Source: an uncultured Bacteroidota bacterium (GTDB taxonomy: Bacteria; Bacteroidota; Bacteroidia; Bacteroidales; WCHB1-69). Taken from it: DNA of 64,000 nucleotides. This document shows positions 16,890 through 24,394 of the stretch, piece by piece. The position numbers and the translations under genes were made by a program. The DNA is taken from positions 93,941 through 157,940 of the forward strand of contig CADADB010000009.1 in the NCBI GenBank assembly GCA_902786595.1, given 5' to 3'. Below the pieces are notes generated by a model. It had not been told where the DNA came from. It made no database searches and saw only the letters and a list, made by a program, of their open reading frames with translations. The stretch's first letter is position 1. Every line of letters begins with the position of its first letter.

Positions 16890-17833
16890 AAAAACACCTC
16901 ATAATCATCGGACTTTTAGGAAGTCTGCTGTCCTGCACCGGTCAGCCGAGTGGCGGCGATGCGAACAGCACACCTGTCCCAAAACACCCCTACCGTTTCC
17001 ACAGCTACACCTCGCACATCTATGTGGATGCCTTCCTGAACGACAGCCTGCCCCTCCGTATGGTTTACGACTGCGCTGCGCCCTTCGTGTGGTTGGACAG
17101 CACGTTTGTGGACAATCATTACGGCTATGAGAGCAAGCAGACTATGGCGTTCGAGGGCATCGGGACGGAAGGGCGGCAGGTGGTAAAGGCATTCCAGGAC
17201 TGGGACGTCACGATTGCGGGTAAGCGCGAGGAATTCCCGATAATCCCGGCCCCGAACCTGCGAAGCACGTTTTGCGACAGCATCGACGGGGTGATAGGGC
17301 TGGTCTTTATCAAAAAGTATGTGTGGGCGTTCGATTTTGAGACGCAGTCGTTTGATATTCTGCCGGTTGTGCCCGATTCGGTGAAACGGAACTGGCACGC
17401 CTTGAAGCTGTTTTATCGGGACAGGGATTACTACTTCGAGGCACCTGCCACACTGTACCTGACAGACAGCGTGAAGGTCTCAGGAAAGCTGCTCTTCGAT
17501 TCCGGCATGGGCACGGATGTCAGCCTTTTCGCGGATGTGGCGCGGAATTTGAATGTCGGAAGTTTAGATATCGCCAAGGAATCAAGGACTACCCAAGGGG
17601 CTTCAGGCAGTAGCACAAACGTGGTTTTTGATGCGAAACGTCTTGTGATGCCGAATTTCACGGCGGATTCCGTGCATGTGTGGGCGAATGTGGACGCATC
17701 CGGCCACGCCAGCAAAGCCCCCTCCAAGGATGTCATTGGCTATTTCGGCTTCGGGCTGCTGCAGCGCATGGGCGAGGTGGTGATCGATTTCCCCAATCAG
17801 GTGTTGTATTTTAAGCCGAAGGGGGCGGAATGA
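16886..17833 (+). CDS. Lipoprotein with aspartyl-protease-like fold
   Basis: A 315-residue lipoprotein (lipobox LLSCTG, Cys17). Lobe 1 reads LPLRMVYDCAAPFVWLD, with DCA where DTG is expected. Lobe 2 reads SGKLLFDSGMGTDVSLF, with an intact DSG. GVIGLVFIKKYVWAFDFETQ and a C-terminal FPNQVLYFKPKG complete the fold. Similar two-lobed proteins are common in Bacteroidota and mostly uncharacterised. One intact and one broken half-site argues against a self-contained two-aspartate active site. It is translationally coupled to the preceding gene. Confidence 0.72.
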   Translation: MKKHLIIIGLLGSLLSCTGQPSGGDANSTPVPKHPYRFHSYTSHIYVDAFLNDSLPLRMVYDCAAPFVWLDSTFVDNHYGYESKQTMAFEGIGTEGRQVVKAFQDWDVTIAGKREEFPIIPAPNLRSTFCDSIDGVIGLVFIKKYVWAFDFETQSFDILPVVPDSVKRNWHALKLFYRDRDYYFEAPATLYLTDSVKVSGKLLFDSGMGTDVSLFADVARNLNVGSLDIAKESRTTQGASGSSTNVVFDAKRLVMPNFTADSVHVWANVDASGHASKAPSKDVIGYFGFGLLQRMGEVVIDFPNQVLYFKPKGAE

Positions 17834-17896
17834 GAATGATCATTCTTGACGACTAAATGTTTTTATATATAGCGAGGATTCATTCTACAAAAAATG

Positions 17897-17904
17897 TATT
17901 TTTG
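17897..17904 (+). promoter_or_regulatory. -7 box for the DUF3791/DUF3990 operon
   Basis: TATTTTTG 20 bp upstream of the first gene of the three-gene module. Confidence 0.7.
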
Positions 17905-17924
17905 CCCTCAAAAAACAAACAACG

Positions 17925-18167
17925 ATGGTTGATATACGATCAAATGACACATATAGAAAAATCCATTTCGCCGTGATGGCAATTGAAGCCAGTGCGAAAA
18001 AAGCTAATATATCTGGCAAAGAGATGTACGAAAGGTTGAAACATCAAAATCTGATACATCAACGTCTGTTCCGATATTATGACCAGCTGCATACCCAAAG
18101 TCTTCAATGGGTAGTGGATGACACATTGGAGACATTGGAAAATTGGGAAAAGGAGGCAGTCAAATGA
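17925..18167 (+). CDS. DUF3791 family protein (antitoxin-like)
   Basis: An 80-residue protein matching the DUF3791 pattern: ISGKEMYERLKHQNLIHQRL, then YYDQLHTQSLQWVVDDTLETL. These proteins occur next to DUF3990 proteins in Bacteroidota and Firmicutes in what look like toxin-antitoxin modules; the role is inferred from context. The stop overlaps the next gene start (ATGA). Confidence 0.82.
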   Translation: MVDIRSNDTYRKIHFAVMAIEASAKKANISGKEMYERLKHQNLIHQRLFRYYDQLHTQSLQWVVDDTLETLENWEKEAVK

Positions 18168-18685
18168 TAACGTTATTTCATGGATCAGGCGAGCCGGTGC
18201 CTAACCCGTTGGCAAAAGTGGGTAGGCGGAATTTGGATTTTGGTCGTGGCTTTTATCTGACCAAAATACTTGATCAGGCTGTTTCGTGGGCAAAAGTCGT
18301 GTCCAGCAGAAAGGGAAGAAGCGCGAAGCCTGTTGTAACTGTTTTTCAGTTCGATGATGAATTGGCGCGGAAAGAGGGTGTCCGTTTGTTGAAGTTTGAT
18401 TCCTATAATCTGGAATGGCTTGATTATGTGGTTGGCTGCAGACGTGGTAAGGATGTGTCTGATAATTACGACGTTGTGGAAGGCGGTGTGGCTAATGATA
18501 ATGTTATCGACACCGTTGAAGACTATGAGAAAGGTATCATTACCGCAGAACAGGCATTGGGACAACTTCAATATAAAAAGGTGAACCATCAGCTTTGCGT
18601 ACTTAATCAAAATGTGATTGACAGCTATTTGAAATTTGAGAAAACCTTGTTGATAGACAGAGAGGAGGCAGACGATGAGAGATAA
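18164..18685 (+). CDS. DUF3990 family protein (putative ADP-ribosyltransferase-like toxin)
   Basis: A 173-residue protein with the DUF3990 signature: LFHGSGEP, GRRNLDFGRGFYLTKILDQA and, later, DYVVGCRRG. DUF3990 is generally grouped with the ADP-ribosyltransferase fold, where the H..Y pattern (HGS..., GFYLT) would bind NAD. I infer a toxin role because it is sandwiched between two small DUF3791-type proteins with overlapping genes. The start was chosen at the ATG that overlaps the upstream stop. Confidence 0.82.
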   Translation: MITLFHGSGEPVPNPLAKVGRRNLDFGRGFYLTKILDQAVSWAKVVSSRKGRSAKPVVTVFQFDDELARKEGVRLLKFDSYNLEWLDYVVGCRRGKDVSDNYDVVEGGVANDNVIDTVEDYEKGIITAEQALGQLQYKKVNHQLCVLNQNVIDSYLKFEKTLLIDREEADDER

Positions 18686-18983
18686 CGTGTTATGGAGAAA
18701 GCAGAGCCATATCATTCTGTTACTGGCCGAGTACTTGCAGATAGATATGGAACGAGCATTGGATTTGTTCTATTCCACGAAAACATATCAACTACTATCT
18801 GACCCTCAATATGGAATGCAGCTGATGAGTGACCTGTATTTGTTGGAGAATGTGTTGGAAGAATTGAGGGAAGATACGACGAAAGGGATTTCCAGGCTTG
18901 AACATGCTGTCGAGTACGCAACGCCCAAAACGGTTACCGGTTGTGTGGCTGAGGATCCCGCAGGATATAATACGGACAAATAG
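18675..18983 (+). CDS. DUF3791-like third component with appended 24-residue tail
   Basis: A 102-residue protein. Residues 1-75 match the third protein of DUF3791/DUF3990 operons (RKQSHIILLLAEYL, YSTKTYQLLSDPQYGMQLMS, NVLEELRED). Residues 76-99 come from the 72-bp repeat shared with the hicB-like gene and read EHAVEYATPKTV then TGCVAEDPAGYN. Homologues of this type normally end near the LEELR motif, so the tail looks added. The start overlaps the DUF3990 gene by 11 bp. The next gene begins 2 bp after the stop. Confidence 0.78.
   Translation: MRDNVLWRKQSHIILLLAEYLQIDMERALDLFYSTKTYQLLSDPQYGMQLMSDLYLLENVLEELREDTTKGISRLEHAVEYATPKTVTGCVAEDPAGYNTDK
18900..18971 (+). repeat. 72-bp in-frame repeat, copy 2
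   Basis: It matches 15796-15867 at 69 of 72 positions and is in the same reading frame. The single amino-acid change is Gly to Glu at tail position 5. Confidence 0.9.
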
Positions 18984-18985
18984 AA

Positions 18986-19711
18986 ATGAAAATAATCCTC
19001 CTGTCCTTTTTCGGATGTACGCTTTTCCTCGTCACATCCGCGCAACCGAAAAAGATCACCATTGCCGTGAACGACAAGGTCAAAATCGACATGGTACTGA
19101 TAACTCCCGACACGTTTGTCAGGAAAAACTATTGTGGAGATACGGTTTGTGACTACTCTCGCATTTGTCCTGTGATGGGGAAGCGCGCATACAACGGTTA
19201 CGACACCATTGTCCTTGCCCCGTATTACATGGCCAGATTCGAAGTGACACAGCAGCTCTATTCGGCTGTCATGCACCAAAATCCCTCCTATTGGAACGAT
19301 AACACCAATCATTCTGCCTGTCAAAACACTCCGGAACTTCTCCCTGTAGAAAAGGTTTCGTGGTATGATGCGCAAACTTTCATTGATTCATTGAACAAGC
19401 TCACAGGGAAGCATTTCCGCCTTCCTACCGAAGCGGAATGGCAGTATGCTGCTTGGGGCGGACGACCGCGACTGAATTATAGTGGCAGCGACACGATCAT
19501 GCCTGTTGCATGGGATATTCACCAGGGCTTCACTCACTTGGTGGGCAGTAAACGTCCCAACGGCTATGGTCTGTATGATATGAGTGGCAACGTGGCGGAA
19601 TGGTGCAGCGATTGGTTCTCCCCCGATTATTATGTTCCGGATTCATTATACTACCGACCTAATGGTCCCGAAACTGGCGAGTTTAAATTGTTGAAAGGGG
19701 GTTCTTGGTGA
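18986..19711 (+). CDS. Secreted SUMF1-domain protein cut by an in-frame TGA
   Basis: A 241-residue product with a signal peptide (LLSFFGCTLFLVTSAQ). The FGE/SUMF1 fold is well kept: MARFEVTQQLYSAVM, LPVEKVSWYDAQTFIDSLN, RLPTEAEWQYAAWGG and NGYGLYDMSGNVAEWCSDW, up to LLKGGSW. A TGA stop then follows directly in the conserved GGSW-S block. The same frame continues for 37 codons to a TGA at 19823 and contains YISNGTGFRLVMD, the expected end of the domain. It is therefore probably a recently inactivated gene or one with a truncated product. It directly follows the DUF3791-like gene. Confidence 0.8.
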   Translation: MKIILLSFFGCTLFLVTSAQPKKITIAVNDKVKIDMVLITPDTFVRKNYCGDTVCDYSRICPVMGKRAYNGYDTIVLAPYYMARFEVTQQLYSAVMHQNPSYWNDNTNHSACQNTPELLPVEKVSWYDAQTFIDSLNKLTGKHFRLPTEAEWQYAAWGGRPRLNYSGSDTIMPVAWDIHQGFTHLVGSKRPNGYGLYDMSGNVAEWCSDWFSPDYYVPDSLYYRPNGPETGEFKLLKGGSW

Positions 19712-19825
19712 TCCTCAACACTTCGGTTTTTGGAAGTGGACACAAGGGCAGGGTGCCGTCCGGAATACATCTCCAATGGTACTGGGTTCCGGCTGGTGAT
19801 GGATGCAGAAGGGGTTGAGCCGTGA
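19712..19825 (+). pseudogene. In-frame 3' remainder of the SUMF1 gene after the TGA
   Basis: The frame continues after the stop as SSTLRFLEVDTRAGC, then RPEYISNGTGFRLVMD. GFRLV is the hallmark C-terminal strand of SUMF1 domains. This supports a single nonsense change at 19709-19711 rather than a true gene end. Confidence 0.75.
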
Positions 19826-19894
19826 GGCAGGGACGGTGCCGAATAGAAAAACATTTTTTATAAGGAATAGTATTGAACAATTCAAAAAATTGTA

Positions 19895-19902
19895 TATCTT
19901 TG
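19895..19902 (+). promoter_or_regulatory. -7 box for the small gene pair at 19925
   Basis: TATCTTTG 23 bp before the start codon at 19925. Confidence 0.65.
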
Positions 19903-19924
19903 CGACAGAAAATAAAATAGAAAA

Positions 19925-20125
19925 ATGGCAAAAGATTATTCTGCAGAAGACATTAAGAAACAGGAGGTTAAAGAGCCTCAAGCTCAGTACAATGCCTCTC
20001 CTTGCAGTGATTTTCGCACAGTCGATGAAAACGAACTGGCGGGATGCATCACGCTCGAGGAGTGGGAATCCGAACTGACGCAAATCATCCATGAACACTA
20101 TCAATCCAACCATGAAAGTCATTGA
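19925..20125 (+). CDS. Small protein of unknown function
   Basis: A 66-residue acidic protein (ITLEEWESELTQIIHEHY near the C-terminus) behind a good promoter box. I do not recognise it. Its size, position among toxin-antitoxin modules and overlap with another tiny reading frame suggest an antitoxin-like role. That is inference only. Confidence 0.55.
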   Translation: MAKDYSAEDIKKQEVKEPQAQYNASPCSDFRTVDENELAGCITLEEWESELTQIIHEHYQSNHESH

Positions 20126-20219
20126 AGATTTTCACTTCGCGTTCGAAGTGGTTGACAATGTTGACGGAGAGCGAATTGTGATCGTTCATGATGCCGTACA
20201 CAGCCTGTTGTACCATTGA
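20112..20219 (+). CDS. Very short reading frame overlapping the previous gene, possible remnant
   Basis: A 35-residue frame (MKVIEDFHFAFEVVDNVDGE...VHSLLYH) starts 14 bp before the end of the previous gene, in another frame. It ends immediately before a palindromic repeat at 20221. The overlap looks like translational coupling, and the protein seems cut off by the repeat. No family recognised. Confidence 0.35.
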   Translation: MKVIEDFHFAFEVVDNVDGERIVIVHDAVHSLLYH

Positions 20220-20220
20220 A

Positions 20221-20253
20221 CTTGCAGGCCTTTAGGTCTGCAGGGCTTGGTAG
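20221..20253. repeat. Dispersed palindromic element, diverged copy
   Basis: GCAGGCC-TTTA-GGTCTGC hairpin followed by AGGGCTTGGTAG, related to the element at 6881-6915. It lies in the 150-bp gap before the first ECF sigma gene. Confidence 0.55.
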
Positions 20254-20317
20254 AAAAGACGATTCGCGGGTGTTCACGCACGCCGTCAGGTGTGCGGGCA
20301 AACAACAAAGTGTTTTT

Positions 20318-20347
20318 TGTAAGGATTTTCGGGCGGTGTTGTCTAAC
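20318..20347 (+). promoter_or_regulatory. Putative ECF-sigma promoter (autoregulatory)
   Basis: TGTAA, an 18-bp spacer, then GTCTAAC, ending 23 bp before the sigma gene start. The paralogous sigma gene has TGTAA, a 19-bp spacer and GTCTAAC at 26939-26969. The layout fits ECF-type -35 and -10 elements. No housekeeping TAnnTTTG box is seen in this gap. Confidence 0.45.
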
Positions 20348-20370
20348 GTCATAAAATTCCAAACGGTCAG

Positions 20371-20865
20371 ATGAAAAGTGCCAAAGAAAAGCAATTCGAG
20401 GAACTGGTGAAACAGTACAAGCGGACGATCTACTCCGTCTGTTACATGTTCTCCCGCGACAAAGAGGAAATCAACGACCTCTTTCAGGAGATTCTGGTGC
20501 GGTTGTGGCTGGGCTTCGACCAGTTCGAGCAGCGCAGCAGTGTGAACACGTGGGTCTATCGTATTGCGCTCAACACTGCGATCAACAGCGACAAACGGGC
20601 GAAACGCCGTCCGCAAACAGTGCCGCTCAGCACTGACATCGACCCCTACGACCCGCAGGAGTCCTCTCTCGAACAGGTTCGACAGCTCTACGCGCTCATC
20701 AACCAGCTGGATGTCATGGACCGCGGACTCGTGCTGCTGTGGTTGGAGGGCATCGGTTACGACGAAATTGCGGCCATTATGGGCATCACGGTTGCCAATG
20801 TCGGCATAAAACTGCACCGTATCAAGGAAAAATTGGTTCAGAAATCAAAATCCGTCACCCATTAA
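20371..20865 (+). CDS. ECF-type RNA polymerase sigma factor (first paralogue)
   Basis: A 164-residue sigma-70 family factor. Region 2 is FEELVKQYKRTIYSVCYMF, then DLFQEILVRLW and NTWVYRIALNTAI. Region 4 is LLWLEGIGYDEIAAIMGITV followed by NVGIKLHRIKEKL. It directs RNA polymerase to a small regulon. The next gene, 12 bp downstream, encodes a membrane protein that is probably its regulator. The protein is closely similar over its whole length to the one encoded at 27001-27489. Confidence 0.93.
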   Translation: MKSAKEKQFEELVKQYKRTIYSVCYMFSRDKEEINDLFQEILVRLWLGFDQFEQRSSVNTWVYRIALNTAINSDKRAKRRPQTVPLSTDIDPYDPQESSLEQVRQLYALINQLDVMDRGLVLLWLEGIGYDEIAAIMGITVANVGIKLHRIKEKLVQKSKSVTH

Positions 20866-20877
20866 TTCATTACCATT

Positions 20878-21861
20878 ATGACAACAGAAAATCAAAACCA
20901 AGAAATGGAGCTGGATGACTTGAAGGTGCAGTATCAGTCGCTCCAGGAGAAGTTCAACCAGCAAGAGATCGTCAACAACGACTTGATTCACGAGATTATA
21001 CATACGAAAATTGGAGATTTCAAACACCGGAATGTGGTAATTATCTGTACATACGTGCTATTGATTTCTTCCGTTAGTTGGAGTTGGGCTTGTTTCCAAC
21101 TACAACTTACCTTTAGGATAATGTCCGTACTTCTATTTTTGTTTATCGGACTGTTTGAGTTGCTTAGTAGTAGAAGAGTGTTGAAAATCAATACGGAAGA
21201 CGCAGATATTCAAACGCTTATCCAGAAGATGAAGAACTTCCGGATCCGTTTCTCGTTAGTTTGGATTATCGGGGTGCTGGCCATGTGTCTATGGATGATG
21301 TGGTATGTGGCGGAGGTGGACGCAAATCGGCAAATGGTCTATTTACAACCTTCATTCGCTATTGTGGCATTCTCTCTCGCTATATCCATCATGTTGATAA
21401 TAGGCAGCATAGATCGTCTTTCCAAGATGAGCGATGAACTTTTGTCATTGACTTCGCAACTGAATGGCAGTGAAACCGAAGAAACGACCACCTATCGCCG
21501 TGGAGGAGCATATTGGACAGGTATTGTCCTGCTCGTGTTGAGTCTTATGGGCCTCGTTTTCAAGCTGATGCACTGGCCGTTTGCAAACCTTATCTTCTTA
21601 GTGGCGTGCGCTTCGGGACTGGTGTTTGTGTTTCTTGCCAGCCGACACTTGGTGCGTGTGGTACCGGAAGAACGCCCCGTAATCCGAATTGCAGAGGTGG
21701 CGTGTCTGTTTCTTGTTGTCGATGCAGCATGCAAAATGTTCCATTGGCCTTTGCCGAAATACAACATCCTTGCGCTCACCTGCTTGTCGCTTCTTCTCGT
21801 CGCTGCCCTTTTCTATTGGCTGAGGCAGCGGCGGAGGAAAAGACAGGGGGAGGAACAATAA
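20878..21861 (+). CDS. Membrane protein paired with ECF sigma factor (putative anti-sigma)
   Basis: A 327-residue protein. The first 40 residues are a polar, probably coiled-coil segment (LDDLKVQYQSLQEKFNQQEI). About eight membrane segments follow, in pairs around residues 57-100, 120-170 and 210-315. The polar N-terminus is strongly similar to that of the protein encoded at 27502-28632, which is also next to an ECF sigma gene, while the rest diverges. The shared cytoplasmic segment is a candidate sigma-binding region. It lacks a recognisable zinc anti-sigma motif. Confidence 0.75.
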   Translation: MTTENQNQEMELDDLKVQYQSLQEKFNQQEIVNNDLIHEIIHTKIGDFKHRNVVIICTYVLLISSVSWSWACFQLQLTFRIMSVLLFLFIGLFELLSSRRVLKINTEDADIQTLIQKMKNFRIRFSLVWIIGVLAMCLWMMWYVAEVDANRQMVYLQPSFAIVAFSLAISIMLIIGSIDRLSKMSDELLSLTSQLNGSETEETTTYRRGGAYWTGIVLLVLSLMGLVFKLMHWPFANLIFLVACASGLVFVFLASRHLVRVVPEERPVIRIAEVACLFLVVDAACKMFHWPLPKYNILALTCLSLLLVAALFYWLRQRRRKRQGEEQ

Positions 21862-21928
21862 CCCCCAATGACATGAATGTCATTTTTTCATGAGTAATCC
21901 ACGGAACGTAACAATATTGAAAAAAATG

Positions 21929-21936
21929 TATTTTTG
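21929..21936 (+). promoter_or_regulatory. -7 box for the vapBC-like operon
   Basis: TATTTTTG 32 bp upstream of the antitoxin start codon. Confidence 0.7.
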
Positions 21937-21942
21937 CAATCT

Positions 21943-21958
21943 GTAAACATGTAAACAT
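21943..21958 (+). promoter_or_regulatory. Candidate operator, direct repeat GTAAACAT
   Basis: Two adjacent copies of GTAAACAT lie between the -7 box and the antitoxin start. That is where the antitoxin or toxin-antitoxin complex would be expected to bind for autoregulation. Confidence 0.35.
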
Positions 21959-21967
21959 TTGTTCAGT

Positions 21968-22195
21968 ATGACAGCAATAGATTTAAGAGCAAGCATTAAC
22001 GACGATTTAAGTTCAATGTCGTTGAATATGTTGGAGAAAGTGGCCGAATTTGTCAAGTCACTGACGGGGAAAAGTACGCGCGACCATAGCGTTTCCCCTC
22101 TAGTATCCAGCATGTTGACAGGTCATTCTGTGAATCTGTCAGACGAGGAACTTGATACTCTAAAGATGGAACACCTTAAAGAGAAGTACTTATGA
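21968..22195 (+). CDS. Antitoxin-like partner of VapC/PIN toxin
   Basis: A 75-residue protein (MTAIDLRASINDDLSSMSLN, then MLEKVAEFVKSL). The pattern of a short N-terminal strand and helix plus an acidic C-terminal part is typical of antitoxins paired with PIN-domain toxins, including the DUF2281-like ones. Its stop overlaps the toxin start (ATGA). Assigned by context. Confidence 0.72.
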   Translation: MTAIDLRASINDDLSSMSLNMLEKVAEFVKSLTGKSTRDHSVSPLVSSMLTGHSVNLSDEELDTLKMEHLKEKYL

Positions 22196-22602
22196 AAAGA
22201 GTGTTCATTGACACCAACATCCTGCTGGATTTGTTGCTTGAGCGTCAACCATGGGTGCATCAAGCTTCGGTTTTGTTCAGCATGGCCGATCGTAAAGAGT
22301 TGGATCTACTGTGTTGTTCGCTGTCGTTTTCCACTGCTGTTTATCTGATGCATCGTCTAAAATACAGTCGAAAAGAGATAATCACCAAGTTGACTATCGC
22401 CAAATCCCTCTGTACGGTTACAACCGTTGATTCGTCTGTGATTGATCGCGTTTTGCAATCCGATTTTTCGGATTTGGAAGATGGTACGCAATATTATTCA
22501 GCATTGGCGGCAAATGCGGAAATGATTGTTACTAGAAACGAGAAAGATTACGCTTTATCCAACATACCAGTTTTGTCTCCGACAGAATTTCTAAACGAAT
22601 AG
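22192..22602 (+). CDS. PIN-domain toxin (VapC-like ribonuclease)
   Basis: A 136-residue PIN domain. The first metal-binding aspartate is in VFIDTNILLDLLLERQP, the central acidic pair in FSDLEDGTQYYSAL, and the last in IVTRNEKDY. PIN toxins cleave RNA, often tRNA or rRNA. It is coupled to the preceding antitoxin-like gene. The PIN-domain call is clear; the RNA target is not. Confidence 0.88.
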   Translation: MKRVFIDTNILLDLLLERQPWVHQASVLFSMADRKELDLLCCSLSFSTAVYLMHRLKYSRKEIITKLTIAKSLCTVTTVDSSVIDRVLQSDFSDLEDGTQYYSALAANAEMIVTRNEKDYALSNIPVLSPTEFLNE

Positions 22603-22759
22603 TTTATTCTTCTTATTCTGTGTTAGTTGCGATGCAAAACTTCATCATCAAAATAACATCCTTGCTTCTGTTCCTGCTTTCAGGTGGCAGGGATTCTGTC
22701 GTGCCGTGTGGGGCACAAGGCGGAGGGTCTGTGACAGCGTCTCGGAGAAACGCACCCCC

Positions 22760-24169
22760 CTATTTCCCCGTCGTGAAAATGATTTCCATGTTTTTGCCGG
22801 CACTGTGCCCGTCCTTGGTGGGGAACTCGGTGCCCATGACAACGAACCCGTATTGGTGCGACGGTTCCAGGGAGAAAATCACCTCCAACGTCTTGTCGTC
22901 GCGCCAGGCATAGCTCTTGACAGGAGGGAAATCCGCCCCTGAAGTGCTCATATACAGGGCGATGCTGTTTAGCATCGGCTTGGAGAATGTGATGACGAGT
23001 GTGAAAGGACCGCTGGGAACATCCTTCGCGCCGTCCTTGAGGTTCACTTTGTAGGTGGCGTTCCTCTTGGCCCGTTCTTTCTGCTGCTTGTTGTACTGCT
23101 TCAAGTCAAAGTCATTCACCATTTTGGCATAGACGGGCATGAAGTCGGACATCGTGGCGTACTTGTCGCGCTGCTGCTCATACTCTTTCAGGGCGTCGCA
23201 TAAGGTTTGGATGAGGATGAAACCCTGCCGTTCTTCCTCTCCGACAAATGCGGATTCCTCAATCTGAGGATAGTGGACTCTCATATAGCGGATGACGGAG
23301 GCGCGGACAAACGTTTCGTTCATCATAATCAGGGCCGAACCGTAGGCGGATTGCCGCAGTTGCTCTTCTCGCTCCTTGAACATCTTTTCGGCGGATGCCT
23401 CCATCAACGACCAAAACTGGCTGTTCAGCGGGTTGCAGTAATGGTGGCAGAACTCGTGGATGACAACGGGCAGCACGGTGTTTGCATTGTAGGAGATGTT
23501 TCCGCTATCATCCACTTGGCAGCAGCCGATGACGGGGCTCAATGCGTTAGTGCCGTCTTTCAGTTTGGCGCTGCACCCGTAGTTGTTCGGACCCACTAAC
23601 AGGCTGAGCACGATGCGGAAGGTGCTGCCGCTTTCCGCGCCGAAATAGCCGTTGAACCACTCGTAATCAATTTGCTGGTTGATGGCCTCGAACGCCTCCT
23701 CCACCTCGTCGAACAGGATATCCTGCTGCAAGTACCAATCGTGGAAGTGGGATTTGCGGTAAAAATCGTTCAGCGGTTCCAGAAATTCCTTTTTCTGTTG
23801 CTCCGACCAACGGTCGAAAGAATTGTCACTGCCTTCTAAGAAGCTGTCTTCTAATACGATAGCACCGTTTGCATTCACCGTTAGATGCAAACCGTAAGAG
23901 GCCACCGCATCGTAGCTGATTCCCGATTCGTTCTGGTATTGGCGAGCCAGCTGCACGGCGGGATGGTCTTTGTATGGCCCGAAAACGGAATCGACCTCGT
24001 GCGCGTATTGCGGAACTCTGCAACGATTGTATTCTTCGGCACCGGACAATCGCCAGACCGTGGCCATCAGCTCCACACATTCGTCGAAGTGCGCCGGAAT
24101 CGGGTTCTGGGCGAAGGAGGTCAGCGCGGAGAGAACGGCGCAGAGGAGAACGGTTAATGTTTTTTTCAT
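22760..24169 (-). CDS. Secreted zinc metallopeptidase (DUF4932-like)
   Basis: A 469-residue exported protein with a signal peptide (TVLLCAVLSALTSFAQ). The zinc motif HEFCHHYCNP lies near residue 245 (HExxH). The C-terminal 100 residues form a beta-sandwich of the bacterial Ig-like (Big_5) kind: DGAKDVPSGPFTLVITFSKP, PVKSYAWRDDKTLEV and YGFVVMGTEF. I chose the internal Met because the upstream in-frame extension covers the promoter box at 24195-24202. It is alone on the minus strand within the island. The substrate is unknown. Confidence 0.82.
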   Translation of the reverse strand: MKKTLTVLLCAVLSALTSFAQNPIPAHFDECVELMATVWRLSGAEEYNRCRVPQYAHEVDSVFGPYKDHPAVQLARQYQNESGISYDAVASYGLHLTVNANGAIVLEDSFLEGSDNSFDRWSEQQKKEFLEPLNDFYRKSHFHDWYLQQDILFDEVEEAFEAINQQIDYEWFNGYFGAESGSTFRIVLSLLVGPNNYGCSAKLKDGTNALSPVIGCCQVDDSGNISYNANTVLPVVIHEFCHHYCNPLNSQFWSLMEASAEKMFKEREEQLRQSAYGSALIMMNETFVRASVIRYMRVHYPQIEESAFVGEEERQGFILIQTLCDALKEYEQQRDKYATMSDFMPVYAKMVNDFDLKQYNKQQKERAKRNATYKVNLKDGAKDVPSGPFTLVITFSKPMLNSIALYMSTSGADFPPVKSYAWRDDKTLEVIFSLEPSHQYGFVVMGTEFPTKDGHSAGKNMEIIFTTGK

Positions 24170-24194
24170 ATCGTCAAGGAGTTGAATTTGGCTG

Positions 24195-24202
24195 CAAAGA
24201 TA
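24195..24202 (-). promoter_or_regulatory. -7 box for the metallopeptidase gene
   Basis: The minus strand reads TATCTTTG, 26 bp upstream of the chosen start codon. Confidence 0.65.
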
Positions 24203-24370
24203 GTCATTATATTCATTCAAAGCACCCGAAAATCCCTCATTTTTGTTCGTTCTCCGACTTATTCCCTCTCCTGTTCCCAATGACACAATTCCTTAACTAA
24301 CTGGAAAACGTAGATATGTTACTCATAAAAAAAAACTTACTTTAAAAGGTAAGTGGTTTTGTATTTTTTG

Positions 24371-24378
24371 TATTTTTG
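24371..24378 (+). promoter_or_regulatory. -7 box for the toxin/HTH pair
   Basis: TATTTTTG 17 bp upstream of the start at 24395. Confidence 0.65.
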
Positions 24379-24394
24379 CCACAAAAAAACTATT

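Noticed and set aside
15796-18971. Integron-type attC sites at cassette ends
   Set aside because: The 72-bp repeats are of suitable length, but they show no clear R/L box inverted repeats, sit inside coding frames, and no tyrosine integrase is in the window. I keep them only as a possible recombination junction.
19709-19711. Selenocysteine or recoded TGA in the SUMF1 gene
   Set aside because: There is no selenocysteine-insertion-like hairpin just after the codon and no selenoprotein genes nearby. TGA is used as an ordinary stop in many genes here, so a nonsense change is simpler.
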